NCBI GenBank assembly: GCA_035578905.1
Contig: JAQJVL010000003.1
Coordinates: 9,322,509-9,386,508, forward strand
DNA: 64,000 bases
Direction: 5' to 3'
Origin: Stictocephala bisonia
Taxonomy: Eukaryota; Arthropoda; Insecta; Hemiptera; Membracidae
Below the pieces are notes generated by a model, which was not told where the DNA came from, ran no database searches, and saw only the letters and a list, made by a program, of their open reading frames with translations. This document shows, piece by piece, positions 11,137-23,295 of this stretch (position 1 is the stretch's first letter; each line of letters begins with the position of its first letter). Made by a program: the position numbers and the translations under genes.

Positions 11137-11984
11137 TTTTTGGAAGGTGTAACTTAGCATAAATATAATTTAAAGACTAAAATCATTTATGATTCTTCTA
11201 GCTAGTATGTTGTCATGTTGATAAGGTAGCCAGAGCATTCAATATTCTGGATGTAGTTCTTGGAATATTGGCATTGAATACATTAAACCGTAAAGGAGTA
11301 ATTTTGGAGATTAGGGGTGGTGTTATTCACAACAGCAGCAGTTAAGGACACTCCTCCTGAGTGTTACATATTCTATTAAAAAAAAATACTAGATTATCTA
11401 ATCAAGCACGATTTAAATGGAGAACTATTGATTATGAACTAAAAATATTTACTTAAAAACATGGTTGTTGTGTATCCACTTGCCTAAGGTATGGACAGAA
11501 CACAGGTTGACATGGGATTGTAAATATTGCATCACATGTTATGGATAGCTACGAATAAACCAAGTAGTCCCAGACTAAGGCAAACAAAGGATAAATATAC
11601 TTCGCAGCAAGTGGTCGGTGTCTGTTCACTACATTATGTTCGCTGAGAGTGATGCTTCTTTTTTAAATTATCTTTTTAATTGTGAACTTTAATGACACTC
11701 CTATTGAGAAATATTTGACCCCATCTATCCAGCAGGTCAAAGATCAAGGAACCAAGAATCGCTAGCCAATAAAAAGAGTGTCCACGCGCACCCTCCGTTT
11801 ACAACAAAGACTTATTCATTGGCATTCCAAGTCAGTCAGGCAGATGTGACAGTTCATCACTTCAGTAACATGTGATCCTGTAGCTGTACTGATATAATGT
11901 AATTGGATATAAACCTGTTTTCTAGCATGAAAATAAAATGTGGACACCGGTGAATTTATTATTCATCTCTAAGACGCCGATCGT
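11137..11984. other. Intergenic, nothing recognised
   Basis: AT-rich sequence with no supported open frame. It probably contains old repeat material that cannot be assigned. Confidence 0.45.
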
Positions 11985-12420
11985 AGATATATGGGTGAAT
12001 ATGAGGAGTGAATGAGTGTAGATGAACGAGTGTAGCCATTGTTACTATCTGAGTTTGACTTAGCTCAGAAAGGACTATTTATTAATAGCACAATGGCCAG
12101 GGCAACTATGGGACCTACATCTTTACGTGGAATCCGAATCATATAGTGTTGGTCTGATTTTCAGCTAACTGACAAGTCTGACACTTAGTTCTCTTCCCTA
12201 AACAACATCTGAACCTTGACTAGCATTCAACACGGACAATCCAGACTTCTCTAGTATTATCTACGTTGATGACAACCATTGAGCAGAAACCGTTTCGGTA
12301 TTGTGAGAACCGAGCATGGAACCTACGCCTACAATCTCCCAAACACTTTGTCCCCAAATAGCTGGGTTACAGCACTGTGCCGACTGGTGAATAGGCCTAG
12401 CACCTGCTTTACACCATCAG
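11985..12420 (-). repeat. Long tRNA-derived SINE (family A), copy 1
   Basis: Read on the - strand from about 12420. The tRNA-like head resembles GGCACAGTG..AACCCAGC followed by GTAGGCGTAGGTTCCATGC (A and B boxes). A body includes a segment complementing ACGTGGAATCCGAATCATAT. The 3' part contains ACACTCGTTCATC, ACTCATTCACTC and ends ATCGGCGTCTTAGAGATGAA with an AATAATAAA-type tail. Related copies lie at 45530-46375 and 51240-51500, in the arms of the foldback at 25500-26615, and before the tandem array at 63470. Confidence 0.6.
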
Positions 12421-12829
12421 TAGGTGGAGCTTCACTCTCAACTTTTGCTGAATGGAACACAAGAGTTGCGCCTGAAGAATAGCCTGGTATTGACACCTCC
12501 AGTATTTTCCAGATTACCCCTTTCAGTTAAAGATGTGATCAATTTTGATTGTTACAAAATTGTATACAAGGTAATCCATTCTCCATCAATATTACTGGTA
12601 CAACTAGTCGTTGAATTCTGGTATTACTAGGTTAACTCATTCTAAACCCCCACAGGAAGGAAGTTTGGAGTTAAATGAAAGGAAATATTGAGAAATATAC
12701 ACAATTTGGAGTGGTGTTGAGAATTGGAATAAATGGGGTTGTGTTTTTTATAAGAGTAAGCTTATTGAAGAATAAATTATGTCACAGAGCTAATTAATGT
12801 GATGTCAATCAAAAACAGGAATACGCTCA

Positions 12830-12970
12830 TGCAAGTAAATGTACCCCCAAGGGAAGTTTTCTGACTATATAAAGAATAATTTTAAAAATATTCTACTAGA
12901 GCAATAGGAACTATTGTGTTAGGGGATTTTAATGTACTGGCAGAATATAATTCACTTTCATTCACTGTTA
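12830..12970 (+). pseudogene. Possible LINE endonuclease relic
   Basis: A broken frame reads a VNVPPREVF-like block, two stops, then GTIVLGDFNVLAEYNS. GDFN is the APE-type endonuclease motif of LINEs. Only this short stretch can be read. Confidence 0.3.
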
Positions 12971-14934
12971 AATACATAAATCTAAATTATTTTAATTAAA
13001 GTCAACAAGATCGCATTTGATCAATTAGGATATTTGTCACTGGATGAAATGCCTATCAAGTCAGTTTTGAAAGATTTTTCAATTCTTTCGGTATAGTTTT
13101 GTTTACAAAGGATTGATTAGTTTTAAAGCCCATTTCTAGCAGAACAGGTTTATGTAAGCCTAAAGTTTGCGTTTATGGACAAAACTTTCTAAATTGGAGG
13201 TGTTTAATATTTTTGTAAGGTGTGTCGCCATCAGATACAAAAGAACTCTGTATTATTACGTTATTGTAACTGGAACTGCACACTTCTTTTAGTAAGATCT
13301 GAAACTTAAATGTTGCATCTCATTAGTCTACACATCCTTTCTACAGGCTATCCCTTTCAAAAACTGCCTGGTAATTAATCTGATCTAAATGTCCTCTGTA
13401 ATTTTATATGGTAAATTGCACCACAATCGTAGTGTTTCCTTTTGTATCAATGTTTAAAAAATAAATATTCCATTACTGCACGTATTACTTGACGTCAAAA
13501 GTATCAAAGTATTTTATAGGGTATTTCGTGGACTTTGGAATTCAGTAATCCTTGACTTCCAAATCCAGCTCCAGCACTTGCAGGAGCAGAAGGTCAAAAC
13601 TAAAGAGAAAATGTTTTGTTTGTGAACATCAACTGTTTGTTGTATGATTGCCGACTGGTTTGATGTTAAGATAATATAACCTGTAAATTCAGTTTTCATG
13701 GTATATTTTAAAATTTAATTACAAGTTTGTCTGGAAAGCATAGTACTGATTACTGAAGTAAAGGTTGTTTTAAATGATGGGATCAACTCATAACGCTCTT
13801 CTTGTAAGTAATTTTCTTTGATCATTTGAAGTTCTTTTTGACATTTATTACATCATCACCATGTGCAGCCCATTCCAATCTATTTTAATTTTGAATGTAC
13901 GCCGATTTTTCTTTATTTTTCTTTGCATGTATAAATGGTGATGTACCGTTGGAAATGAATAAATAAATATGAAACAGTTTTATGCTTAAAAGTATTTACT
14001 AACTAAACATCATATATTTAAATACTCTGTAATTTATTTTATACAGAAGCTTAAAGAGTGCTACCCTTAAGGGATGCACATTTATTGTATGCTACTGTAT
14101 TAATTTAAGCTCTTAAGAAGGTTTAGTAACTAAGGAAGAAAAATAATGTACTTTGTTTCATTGTTTATTCATATATCAGTGTTGTAACAACTGTAATGTA
14201 ACAAATTTGCTCTTACCTTTTAAATAAAGGCCTAGTAACTACTTTTGGGCTGCACTGTTTTAAACATCTCTAAAACAGGACCTAGTCTAAATTAGTAGTC
14301 TTGCAAATAGTTGCCAAAATATTTTGGATAAGATTCAAAGTATTGACACGAGTGCCCTTTATTGCCATTATTATTTGTCCTGTACTAGGCCTGCATAACT
14401 TAAGAACTAATTCAGTGATATATATCTTCTTTGGGATTTCATATAGGCCTAGATAAATTAAAAGTTGATGGAAAATATTTTGGACACTCTTCTCCTTGTT
14501 CCCAATGATAAAAAAGAAGTAAGTACGCTTAGCCTAGTAGCTTAGGCATTTAAAAGTGCCTAAACATTGAAAAAATGATTGTCCATCATCTTAATCTTCT
14601 AAATTAAAAAAAATTTTAGGTAATTTTGCAGTTTCTTGCTACCAAACAAAATTGAATAACTTCTTGAATTGGGTCAAGAATTGGCCATATTTTCAGGAGA
14701 TATACCTTTTATTCCTCATAAATCACGTATTTTACCACAAAACTTGAAAAAACCAAATTCAAAACGTGAAAACTTACTTTTAATCAAAAAATCTGAGGCG
14801 CTTTTTTACCAAACATATAAAACTAGTTAAAAAAATCGTTATTTTTCAACATTTTTGTCTGTATAATGTGTACCTTACCATATCATTAATGCATATGCTC
14901 TCGCTTTGTGATTCACAGTGAAAGTAGTTTTTCC
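12971..14934. other. Long stretch without recognised features
   Basis: AT-rich intergenic DNA. Short open frames (for example 61 codons on the - strand at 13514-13699) show no known motif. Confidence 0.45.
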
Positions 14935-15258
14935 TTAATAACTCATAAAATAATTGTAGTAAATCAAAATAGTTATTAAACTCCTGCTCAATGTTATTTG
15001 TATAGCTTCCCTTACGATTCTAGGGTAGTAATGCGGGATGTTAGCAAGGACTTTAGTTCGGTCAAATAAAATTCCATGATTAGTTTTTTCATTATGTTCC
15101 GCAACTGCAGACTTTTCCTTATCGTTATTCTTAGTATGCCATACATGTTTTTTAATCCTTTGGAAATTAACCCCTTGGTTTCTCCTATGTAGACCAAGGG
15201 TAGACCCGCCTGTAGCAACAAATATATACAAAAGATATAAAGAAATAGAAATATACAA
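14935..15258 (-). pseudogene. Penelope-like GIY-YIG endonuclease fragment, frameshifted
   Basis: Two overlapping - strand frames share one protein. The first reads LPLVYIGETKG. After a frameshift the other reads IKKHVWHTKNNDKEKSAVAEH, then TNHGILFDRTKVLAN, then YPRIVREAIQI. This is the order expected for the C-terminal GIY-YIG nuclease of Penelope-like retroelements: VYIGET, then an R.KEH.-like helix, then S.AEH...T.H.I.F..T.V and IREA.EI. The polymerase part is missing, so this is a 5'-truncated, inactive copy. Confidence 0.65.
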
Positions 15259-15465
15259 AAGAAGAAATAAATTTAATAGGGATGAAAGTATACTAATTCC
15301 GAAGACATGGGAACCCTTCGGCCATTGGCCGAATTTAAAATAAATTAATAAAAAAATGACTGTCAGCCATGTTGATTTTCTTCGGCCAATGGCCGTAGGT
15401 CACGTACAGGTCTAGCCTCCGCCCCTCCCCAGCGTATCTGCCAAACCAGTCCCCACCCCACCACC

Positions 15466-15562
15466 TGTTATAAAAGCTGGAAGGTTATTCGCGGACTCAG
15501 TCTCAGAGATACCACTGAGGATGCCACATCACAGTATGGGCGAAACGCCTGGTTACTTTGTA
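15466..15562 (+). other. Penelope-type terminal motif, possible hammerhead-like fold
   Basis: TATAAAAG at about 15470 is followed by a GC-richer segment containing CTGAGGATGCC and, 12 bp later, GGGCGAAACGC. Penelope-like terminal repeats often carry hammerhead ribozymes with a CUGANGA - stem II - GAAAC core, and these two boxes are separated by a potential GCC/GGC stem. The core is not canonical (CTGAGGA in place of CTGATGA), and the cleavage-site stem was not proven by eye. Confidence 0.3.
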
Positions 15563-15717
15563 AATAATGTACATAGCACCTTGACATGGTTATCAACAGA
15601 AAATATATATTCTAGTTATTACACATTTAATGACAGAAATTTATTCCCACAGTGTCATTCTCTTTATGTAGTTAAATTAATAAACTAAGCTTAACAATAT
15701 ATCTTGATGAATATATA

Positions 15718-16691
15718 CAGGGTTTTCAGTACAACTGTTTCAATATTTTGGGATGTTATTGTACACATAAAAATAAGCAAAAATCTTCATATGAAGGTAT
15801 GTCCTAAAACCCTTAGTTTTCCGTATGTTTGTCTTTATGCGTTTTTTACATAAAAATTCATAACTTTTTATCCACTAAAAGTACAATTCTGAAACTTCTT
15901 GATTGTACTACTTTATAGTAGTTATATTTAAAAAAAAAAAACATAAAAAATAAATCTTCACTCGTTTCAAAATGGCGGACGTTTAATTTTTTATGACTAA
16001 AATATCTAAAAACTGACTAATTTTACAAACAAAATGGATGGTTTTTTTAGTAAATCTTACTATAGTATTTACAGTGTTTGTTTCAATAAAAACGGATAAA
16101 AAACAGCTGAGTTACGCTGCAAAACGTAAAATAATGTTTTACAGCATTAACCATAGACTAGTGCGGTTTTAAATATGTGTGTACTTTGAACAGCTGATTT
16201 CATGTCAATCTGCTATTTCATATGAACAGCTGTTAATATTTAAAACCGCATTAGCCTTTGGTTAATGCTGTAAAACATTATTTTACGTTTTGCAACAAAA
16301 CTCAGATTTTTTCTGTTTTTGTTGAAACAAACACTGTAAATACTGTAGTAAGATTTACTAAAAAACCTTCATCCATTTTGTTTGTAAAATTAGTCAGTTT
16401 TTAGATATTTCAGTTATAAAAAATTAAACGTCCGCCATTTTGAAACGTGTGAAGATTTATTTTTTATATATTTAAAAAAAAATTGAACTATTATAGGGTA
16501 GTACAATCATGAAGTTTCAGAATTGTACTTTCAGTGGATGAAAAGTTATGGATTTTTATGTAAAAAACGCATAAAAACAGACAGACGGAAAACTAAAGGC
16601 TTTAGAACATACCTTCATATGAAGTTTTTTGCTCATTTTTATGTGTACAATAACATCCCAAAATATTGAAACAGTTTTACTAAATACCCTG
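15718..16691. mobile_element. Foldback element of mariner type, about 470-bp arms
   Basis: A near-complete palindrome. The left end CAGGGTTTTCAGTA matches the inverted right end at 16691 (GTAAATACCCTG-like), and almost the whole 974 bp is self-complementary around a centre near 16190. The left end is preceded by TA. There is no coding capacity. The segment CACATAAAAATAAGCAAAAA is shared with the terminal repeats of the adjacent mariner, so the two are relatives. Confidence 0.7.
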
Positions 16692-17003
16692 TTGTTGTTT
16701 CGCGAGAGGTTGCCACAACTTCAGAATATGATAGTAGACATAAAAATAAGCAAAAAAGTTCCTATAAACATGTGGCCTATTTTGCCTTGTTAAGTGTCTG
16801 TCTGTCTGTGTATGTTTTTTCCTAAAAAAATTAAATCTCAAACGTGGTTTAACCTAATAGTTTTAAACTTGTGATATTTGCTAACCTAGTTAGGGGTAGT
16901 TTAAAATTAAAAAAATATCTATTAGTTTCAGAATGGCAGCCATAAGAAATGTTTAGAGTTAAATAAATTTAAAACTATTATTTTTATTGAAAATATATTA
17001 GTA

Positions 17004-17617
17004 CTAGCTGAACACGGCGGACGTTGTCTCGCCTTTAATTTTTCATTGACATACCAAAATAAAGCAATAAAAAGAATTATAGAAAAAAACCATTATTTAT
17101 TAAATGAGTGCAAGAGGGTAAACAATATTTTTGGTCTTCTTATTTGGTTTATAAAGTAAAGGTTTTTTTGGTGAACCTACTCTCGAGCAAGCGACGTAGA
17201 GCTGTCCATGTGAAAAACATGGATTACTTAAATTTATTGCGGCAACGCGCAATGACTGTCCTTGAGATTTATTAATAGTTATTGCGAAAGCAAGTCACAC
17301 AGGAAACTACAATAAATCAAAACATATACAGTACTGTTGTTGTGAGAACTTCAATCTGCTTATGGCATGTGAAACTATATTAAACCACACAGTCATATGT
17401 TTTTTATGAACAATTCAGATTCTCCATTTGAAAAACATGGGATCTTTAGGAGCCCGTGGGGCGGGACCCTGTGGACGGATCTGCATCAAACTTCACAGAA
17501 ACCATCTCGGGAGTATACAGGACAACATCTTAAAGTTTCATGGCGATCGGTTGGATGGTTTGGCAGCGCATAAACTTCAAACATATATATACAAACATCC
17601 TCTTTTATGAATATAGA
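17004..17617 (-). mobile_element. Short Helitron with helicase C-terminal remnant
   Basis: On the - strand the 5' end is TCTATATTCATAAAAG, preceded by A. The 3' end is CTAG followed by T, so insertion was between A and T. A short hairpin (GGCG..CGTCCGCC) sits about 11 bp before the CTAG. These are standard Helitron termini. The total length is 614 bp. It sits inside the mariner at 16691-19340 and is therefore the younger of the two. Confidence 0.75.
17100..17294 (-). pseudogene. Helitron helicase (Pif1-like) C-terminal fragment
   Basis: A - strand frame of 65 codons reads LAFAITINKSQGQSLRVAAI, then SHGQLYVACSRVGSP, then KNIVYPLALI, then TAA. INKSQGQ..., SHGQLYVA.SRV and T.KNIVY are the last conserved helicase motifs (V and VI) of Rep-Helicase proteins. 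The Rep nuclease and most of the helicase are missing, so the element cannot mobilise itself. Confidence 0.8.
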
Positions 17618-17804
17618 TACTTCATTTGTATTATTCAATTATTTTAAACTATCAGCTGTTTTATTATATTAAATTATCAGCTATTTTCACAAATTGTTGT
17701 ATGAATGTTTGTTTATGTCTTATAATTGATGTTTATTCATTGTTTTGTGTTCACTTGTTATACATACTATTATAATGTTGAAAACACTGAAACTAATTTA
17801 TGAG

Positions 17805-18860
17805 ATGGCTTCATACAGCAACATTGAGTATTCTGATATGCATTTGGCATATGGTGCTGCTGGGGTAAACGGTGCAGAAGTCAGAAGAATTTAACTGGAA
17901 CGGTTACCTGACAGGCGAGCCCCTGACCGCAAGACATTTGTAGCTGTTGATCTGCACCTAAGAGACACAGGTTCATTTAGTAATCCCAACAAAAATAGGC
18001 CAGCAGGATTAAGATATGATATCGAAGAAAAAACTTTCAATATTGTTGAGGAGGATCCAAGGACAATTATATGTAAAATTTCTAATATATTAAATGTGAA
18101 CCAAAACGCAGTGTGGTGTAAGCTTTACAATAATGGTTTTTATCCGTTTGACCAAACTAAAGTTCAAAAGCTTTAGCCTGAGAACTACCTTCCCAGGCTT
18201 GAATATTGCCAATGGTTACTGACAAATATTGTCCAAAATCCTTTTTTCTCAGTAAAATTTTGTTCTCAGATGAAGCTAGATTTTCAAGAGATTGTATAGT
18301 CAACTCTCATAACATGCATGACTGGGCACAAGAGAATCCCAGTGCACTTATTGTAAAATCTCATCAGCATCGATTTGGATTGAATGTTTGGTGTGGTATA
18401 CTTGGGTATTACCTGTTGGGGCCATGTATCCTTCCGGATTGTCTCAACGGAAACATGTTCTCACGTTTCTAGAAAATACTCTGCCAGACTTGTTAGATGA
18501 CATTCCACTTGTACATGGTACGTGGTTTATGTACGATGGGGCACCAGTTCATTTTCGCAACAATGTGAGAGACTACCTCAATGCTGAATATCCTTTGCAA
18601 TGGATTGGACGTGGAGAAATTTTTCACTTGCCAGCCAGGTCGCTGGATTTGAATCCTCTAGATTATTTTTTGTGGGGCCACCTCAAGTATATCAAACAGA
18701 GGTTCCTGATGTGTAAGAACTTCAGCAATGTGTGGAAGTGGGGTGCAATAGCATAAGGGGAACTCCAGGAACCTTTGAAAGAGTACGAAATTCTCCATTG
18801 CGCCGTAAGGCTGAAGTATGCATTGATGAAGGAGGGCGTCACATTGAAGAGCATTTATAA
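17805..18860 (+). pseudogene. Mariner transposase (DD-D type), broken
   Basis: The likely start is ATG at 17805 (MASYSNIEYSDMHLAYGAAG). An HTH region with RLPDRRAPDRKTF follows. In-frame stops occur after VRRI and after VQKL. The catalytic domain carries ILFSDEARF (first Asp), then WFMYDGAPVHF (second Asp), then LPARSLDLNPLDYFLWG (third acidic residue, Asp). There is a frameshift between 18388 and 18472. The end reads HIEEHL then TAA at 18860. Length is about 350 residues, close to a full-length mariner. The order and motifs put it in the DDD mariner group. It is a dead copy and depends on any active relative for movement. Confidence 0.85.
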
Positions 18861-19344
18861 TACAATTTGTTTTAATGTAAATAAATTTATTTATTAACAA
18901 AGGGCTATTTTTTCTGTAAACCCAAAGAAAGATACATGAAAAAGTGCTACACATAAAAACAGCTGATAGTTTAAAATAATTGATAACAGCGGTTTATAAT
19001 GACCATGAAGTAATACATTTGGTTAGTAAACTTTATACAAGAGAAAACCCCTAAACAAGCATACAAGAAAAACTTTAAACATTTCGTATGGCTGCTATTT
19101 TGAAACTAATAAAGATAATGTTTTTATTTTAAACTACCCCTAACTAGGTTAGCAAATATGCCCAGTTTAAAACTATTTGGTCAAACCACGTTTGAGATTT
19201 AATTTTTTTAGTAAAAAACACACAGACAGACAGGCACTTAACAAGGCAAAATAGGCCACATGTTTGTAGGAACTTTTTTACTTATTTTTATGCCTACTAT
19301 CATATCATGAAGTTGTGCCAACCTCTCGTGAAACACCCTGTATA

Positions 19345-20130
19345 TAAACAACTTTGAGAAGTTGTAGAGTTCACTCCCAGAAAGGTTTCTGGCATGGTTT
19401 CATTCACTTCCACCTCATGGGTTCCACCCCAGTGGCCTATAAAGTTTCAATGATAATGTAAAGGAGATACTTTATTTATTTGACATCATCAGCTGTTACC
19501 TATATAAAAACAAAATGAATGCTTTTGAAATAGACTAAGTGATGCTTATTGAAATTGAAAACATTTAAAATGAACTAAAACATCACTGTTCATGTGTTAG
19601 TTCCGTAGCAAGGTAAGGGTAAAAAGTTAGTTTTACTTTAAAGTCTAGTCACGTCTCATTGTCAAAATGGTATGAAGATTCAAATCATGGTTTTAGAATA
19701 GATCCAAGCTAGAACAGGAAACTATTTTGTGATTGTTCCCCTATATATAAAAGGTAACCATGGGAATATCATTTACAGAATTGTTTGTTTTGTTGTATGA
19801 ATTTAGTTTAAAATTGAAAATCTAAAATACCGATTTTTTTGCGACAATTTGTTTACGTGATATTATAATGAACACACTTACCAGTATTAAGCTTTTGAAT
19901 GATGTCATGTTAATTTGGGATAGTCTACAGGTTAGTACTTGTTTTAGATTCATATTAGAAATGATAATAGAATATATTTATTTGTTAAATCTGGCTATAC
20001 AGAACTTTATTTTGTTAACTGAGTCTATACCAAATAAAATAGAAATGTATGCTTTTTTTGGAGATGTTATTTCCATTTAACGTTATTTATCTAAGGATAC
20101 AATCTGTTGCTAGCAGTAAGTAGTAAAATG
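19345..20130. other. Intergenic, nothing recognised
   Basis: AT-rich DNA. The 70-codon frame at 19868-20080 has no known motif. Confidence 0.45.
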
Positions 20131-20134
20131 TACC

Positions 20135-20245
20135 GTAATTTTAGGTTGTATTGATACACTGTATGTATGGAGATGATAGACTGTTGAGAAGGAGACGACA
20201 GTTTATTGCTCCATGTGGCCACCTCCATACACATTAGTGCAACCT
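20135..20245. repeat. Small inverted repeat, possible MITE core
   Basis: AATTTTAGGTTGTATTGA..GTATGGAGA pairs with CTCCATACACATTAGTGCAA..CCTAAAATT, giving arms of about 35 bp around a 40-bp centre. No clear TSD was identified. Confidence 0.45.
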
Positions 20246-20821
20246 AAAATTGCCAGTGACAGACTGTAACCTGTGTGGCCGCAGCCTAAGGCTCTGGTGT
20301 CAAAAGAGGTGACAATTTTATTTTTTAGGTCTATAATACACCTGTTATTTTATCTATAATATGAACTTAAAAATTCCTTTTATTTTTATTCAGTGTACTC
20401 AAAGAAGGCAATATATATCTTTTCGGACCAAGTTAAAAATTTATATCAATCGTCACTTACCATAATATATTCACTAAGGCTTTTGTTTTCAATTAATTAT
20501 AAAGGCCATCTTGCTGTTCATCATATCTTTTATTTTTGTTCTTTAACGCCTTAACTGAAACAGCGTGAAACATACTATCCGAAACATCCCGTCTCACAGA
20601 CTGCATTGTGTGTTTTGTAGTATATTTAAATGGTAGGTTAAATAATTAAAGGCTTATTACAAATAATGAACAGCAAAGTTATTTTAAATGAAAAATTTAT
20701 TGATTATACATACTTTTACACAGACCTATATAGTAAAAAAAGTATTTTATGTTATGAATAGTTTGTTTCATATAAAAGAATGAGAAAAAGATAATGATTA
20801 CATGATTGTCATTTACTTTAT

Positions 20822-22875
20822 CTAAACACAGTCAGCAGCACAGTCTGTGCAGAGCTTTCTGCTGCATTCCAAACAGATGAGATTCTTGCACTTTATGCAG
20901 CAGTAAGCTGTCATCCTTTTTTTTTTTTTGCTGATGGACATTTCCTGCAGGTTTTCCTCTTCTTCTTCTTCTCCCCTGTCTTCGGCAATCCCCTCCTCAT
21001 TACGACGTTGTGGTGCGTCATACCAAGAGCCTTTCTAATTTCGTCCTTTGTGTCCCTAATTAGATTAGGTATCTCTAGTCGTTGACGCATGTGTGGTTCA
21101 ATTAGCATTTGTGCAAGCTTCTTCAGAAACGTGAACCTGAAATATAAAACTTATTGTACTCCCAGCTGTGAATACTTTGTAGAATATTGGCTAGAGTAAT
21201 TGGATAAAGGGAATACAAATTTTTAAGATACTTATTTTGTTGTCCATACAAAGAAAAATGTAGTATAAAATGTAAAATGAAATAGCAGTAATAGGTAAAT
21301 ACACAATTAGGCCTACCTTGATACAATTGGAGCATCCTTATAGCAGAGGTAGAGAATGTAGGCATTCACACCACATACGTTGAGGATTCTGCAAAACAAG
21401 GCGTGTGGCCATCGTCGAGTTTTACGATTAGAAGTGTATATGGCACACTTCATGTCCATTAGGTCCACACCACACTTTGTTTTATTGTAGTAACATATTA
21501 TCTCCGGTTTGTGTGTGGTTTCGTCAATTTCACTAGTATAATGCATACTAGACATGTGGATAACAGCCTTATTTTTCTTCGGAACATATGATACCATTGT
21601 TATTCCATTATTGAAACAGTGCAAAGTCTACAGGTCGACCACTTTGAGGCAGATGTTCTTGAGGTATCACCAACCTATTTTTATTTAGTGTTCCAACTAT
21701 GGTTAGACCTTTTGATCTCAAAACATCTACGGTCTCAAGAGATGTGAAGTAGTTGTCACAGGTGATGTTTCTGTTAGTATGATGAAGTGGTTTAGATAAG
21801 TGCACAACGGTTTGAGTTGGTTTTTGCAGCATTAATTCTTCTTCTGATGAGTAAGTCCAACTCCGTCAGAATCTTTCCCTGTGTATATGTACCCATTGTA
21901 CAAGTAAGATGTGGCAGCATCACACAGACATTGAACCTTTATGCCGTATTTGTGAGGCTTTTTCGGCATATAAACTCTGAATGAACATCAATCCCTGAAG
22001 GGTACTAGCATCTCATCAACTGTGACGCATGATGGAACGCTATAGTTTTCTTGTGAATTAGAGATGAACTGTGAAAATAACTCTGATATAGATGCCGCTT
22101 TATTTTCTTTCTTACGATGAACTCTAGTTTCTTTGTCATCAAACCTTATACAGGATGTCAGTATTTCAAATCGCTTGACTGACATAGTGGCATTGAAGTA
22201 TGGCTATTTGTCACATCTTTTGAGAATAGAGATGCCATATCCTCGCGGCTGGACTTAAGAATGCTTGCTAATAATTGAAGACCAATGTAGGCATTTATTT
22301 CTAACTCATCTGTATCTCTATAGTTTGATTTATGGGTACGTGCATCCAACCCACTGCGCACAGATTCAAGTTTTTTATTTGTGTAAGTTACAATATTTTG
22401 AACCATTCCATCATCAAATAAGAGGGACCAGACATCTTTGGTGCTGGGAGAATTCCCCAAAGCTTTAGCTGGTTGCAATAACCCTGGCAGTCTTCCTCTA
22501 ATTATATTCCTTGCTGGTGTTCTTACATTTCTGGGTGGTTCTTTAGTTGTCCAGCAGTAAGGAGGTCCGAATTCGCCTTTTTTTTAGGCGGCTAAATAAG
22601 TATTCTGGTCGATTCGGCTCATCTACATTTATTTCCTCATTTTCATTCAATTCCTGCAAATCTTCGTCTACTACTTCGTCATCATCGTCACTGCTTTCAC
22701 TATCATTCTCTTGACTATTGTTCACTGGAACATAGTGAGGATCTTCATCAGAATCATCCACAGGACTTTCTATGTCACTGTCTGACTCCACATCATTAAG
22801 CATTCGCCTTATGCGATCTTGAAAGTTTGATTCCCTGACACTAACTTTGCCACTGGAAGTAGACGGACGATCCAT
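20822..22875 (-). pseudogene. piggyBac transposase (DDE_Tnp_1_7) with one intron, inactivated
   Basis: Starts at ATG 22875 (MDRPSTSS), followed by an acidic N-terminal region. The core reads GRLPG, FDDGMVQNIVTYTNKK, ELEINAYIGLQLLASI, SVKRFEILTSCIRFDDKE, TVDEMLVPFRD, stop, CSFRVYMPKKPHKYGIK, ITCDNYFTSLETVDVLRSKG, CGVDLMDMKCA and RKTRRWPHALF. The Asp residues of CDNYFTS and GVDLMD are piggyBac catalytic residues. A phase-consistent intron (21137-21316, GTAGGC to TTTCAG) precedes an exon reading FTFLKKLAQMLIEPHMRQRL. The C-terminus is a Cys-rich zinc domain (CCIKCKNLICLECSRKLC, then CAADC). Lesions: frameshifts near 22170, 21840 and 21615, a stop near 21988, and slippage in an A-run near 20920. 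Confidence 0.9.
21137..21316 (-). other. Spliceosomal intron inside the piggyBac transposase gene
   Basis: The donor CAAG/GTAGGC and acceptor ATTTCAG/GTTC bracket 180 bp. Removing it joins AG+G (Arg) in frame and restores the expected piggyBac order from INAYILYLCYKDAP to FLKKLAQMLIEP. Confidence 0.7.
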
Positions 22876-23295
22876 GTTTGCACACAAAGAGAGAAAAACA
22901 AAACCACTACGAAAATATAACACTAGGAAAAAACTACAGATAAACAAAAATATATACACTTTGTACACGTTGCACTAAATATTTGTACAATACGCAATAC
23001 TTCAACGTTTGACTAAATATTCAAAAACACAATTTGAAACATCCCGCCTCTAAGACGGCTGAGTGCCAAACGTAATACGAAACGTCCCGTCTGCGAGACG
23101 GGTAGAGTTCACGAAAACAATATGTCAGTCACGAACAATGGCCGAAAACCAACTGAAAACTGGTTAGCGTTTGAGGGGAGGGGGTGGCCGAAAGGTACTG
23201 CGAAGCCCAGCCTCTGGAAAGAAGTAGTGTTGCCAACATTCAATAACGAAATTTCCCCATCCGTCTCAGAGACGGGTGTTTCGGTTAAAGTGTTA

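Larger units (their letters stand above)
16691..19340 (+). mobile_element. Tc1/mariner element with long TIRs, containing a nested Helitron
   Basis: The right end is GGTTG..CTCTCGTGAAACACCCTG followed by TA (19341-19342). The left end begins with TTTCGCGAGAGGTTG but has lost its first bases at the junction with the preceding foldback. The terminal repeats extend about 270 bp (16691-16960 against 19060-19340). The element encodes one broken transposase on the + strand and is interrupted by a 614-bp Helitron at 17004-17617. Without the Helitron the element would be about 2.0 kb. Confidence 0.8.
20547..23291 (-). mobile_element. piggyBac element, near full length
   Basis: 2745 bp bounded by TTAA at 20543-20546 and 23292-23295. 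The end sequences are CGCCTTAACTGAAACA on the left and, inverted from the right, CACTTTAACCGAAACA. Subterminal copies of a CCCGTCTCnGAGACGGG-like palindrome occur at both ends (near 20590, 23045, 23085 and 23260). The transposase is on the - strand and carries several lesions. Confidence 0.92.

Noticed and set aside
12279..12630. Two overlapping + strand open frames
   Set aside because: The first and most of the overlap lie in the SINE family A copy (its antisense strand) and the other has no recognisable motif. There is no protein signature.
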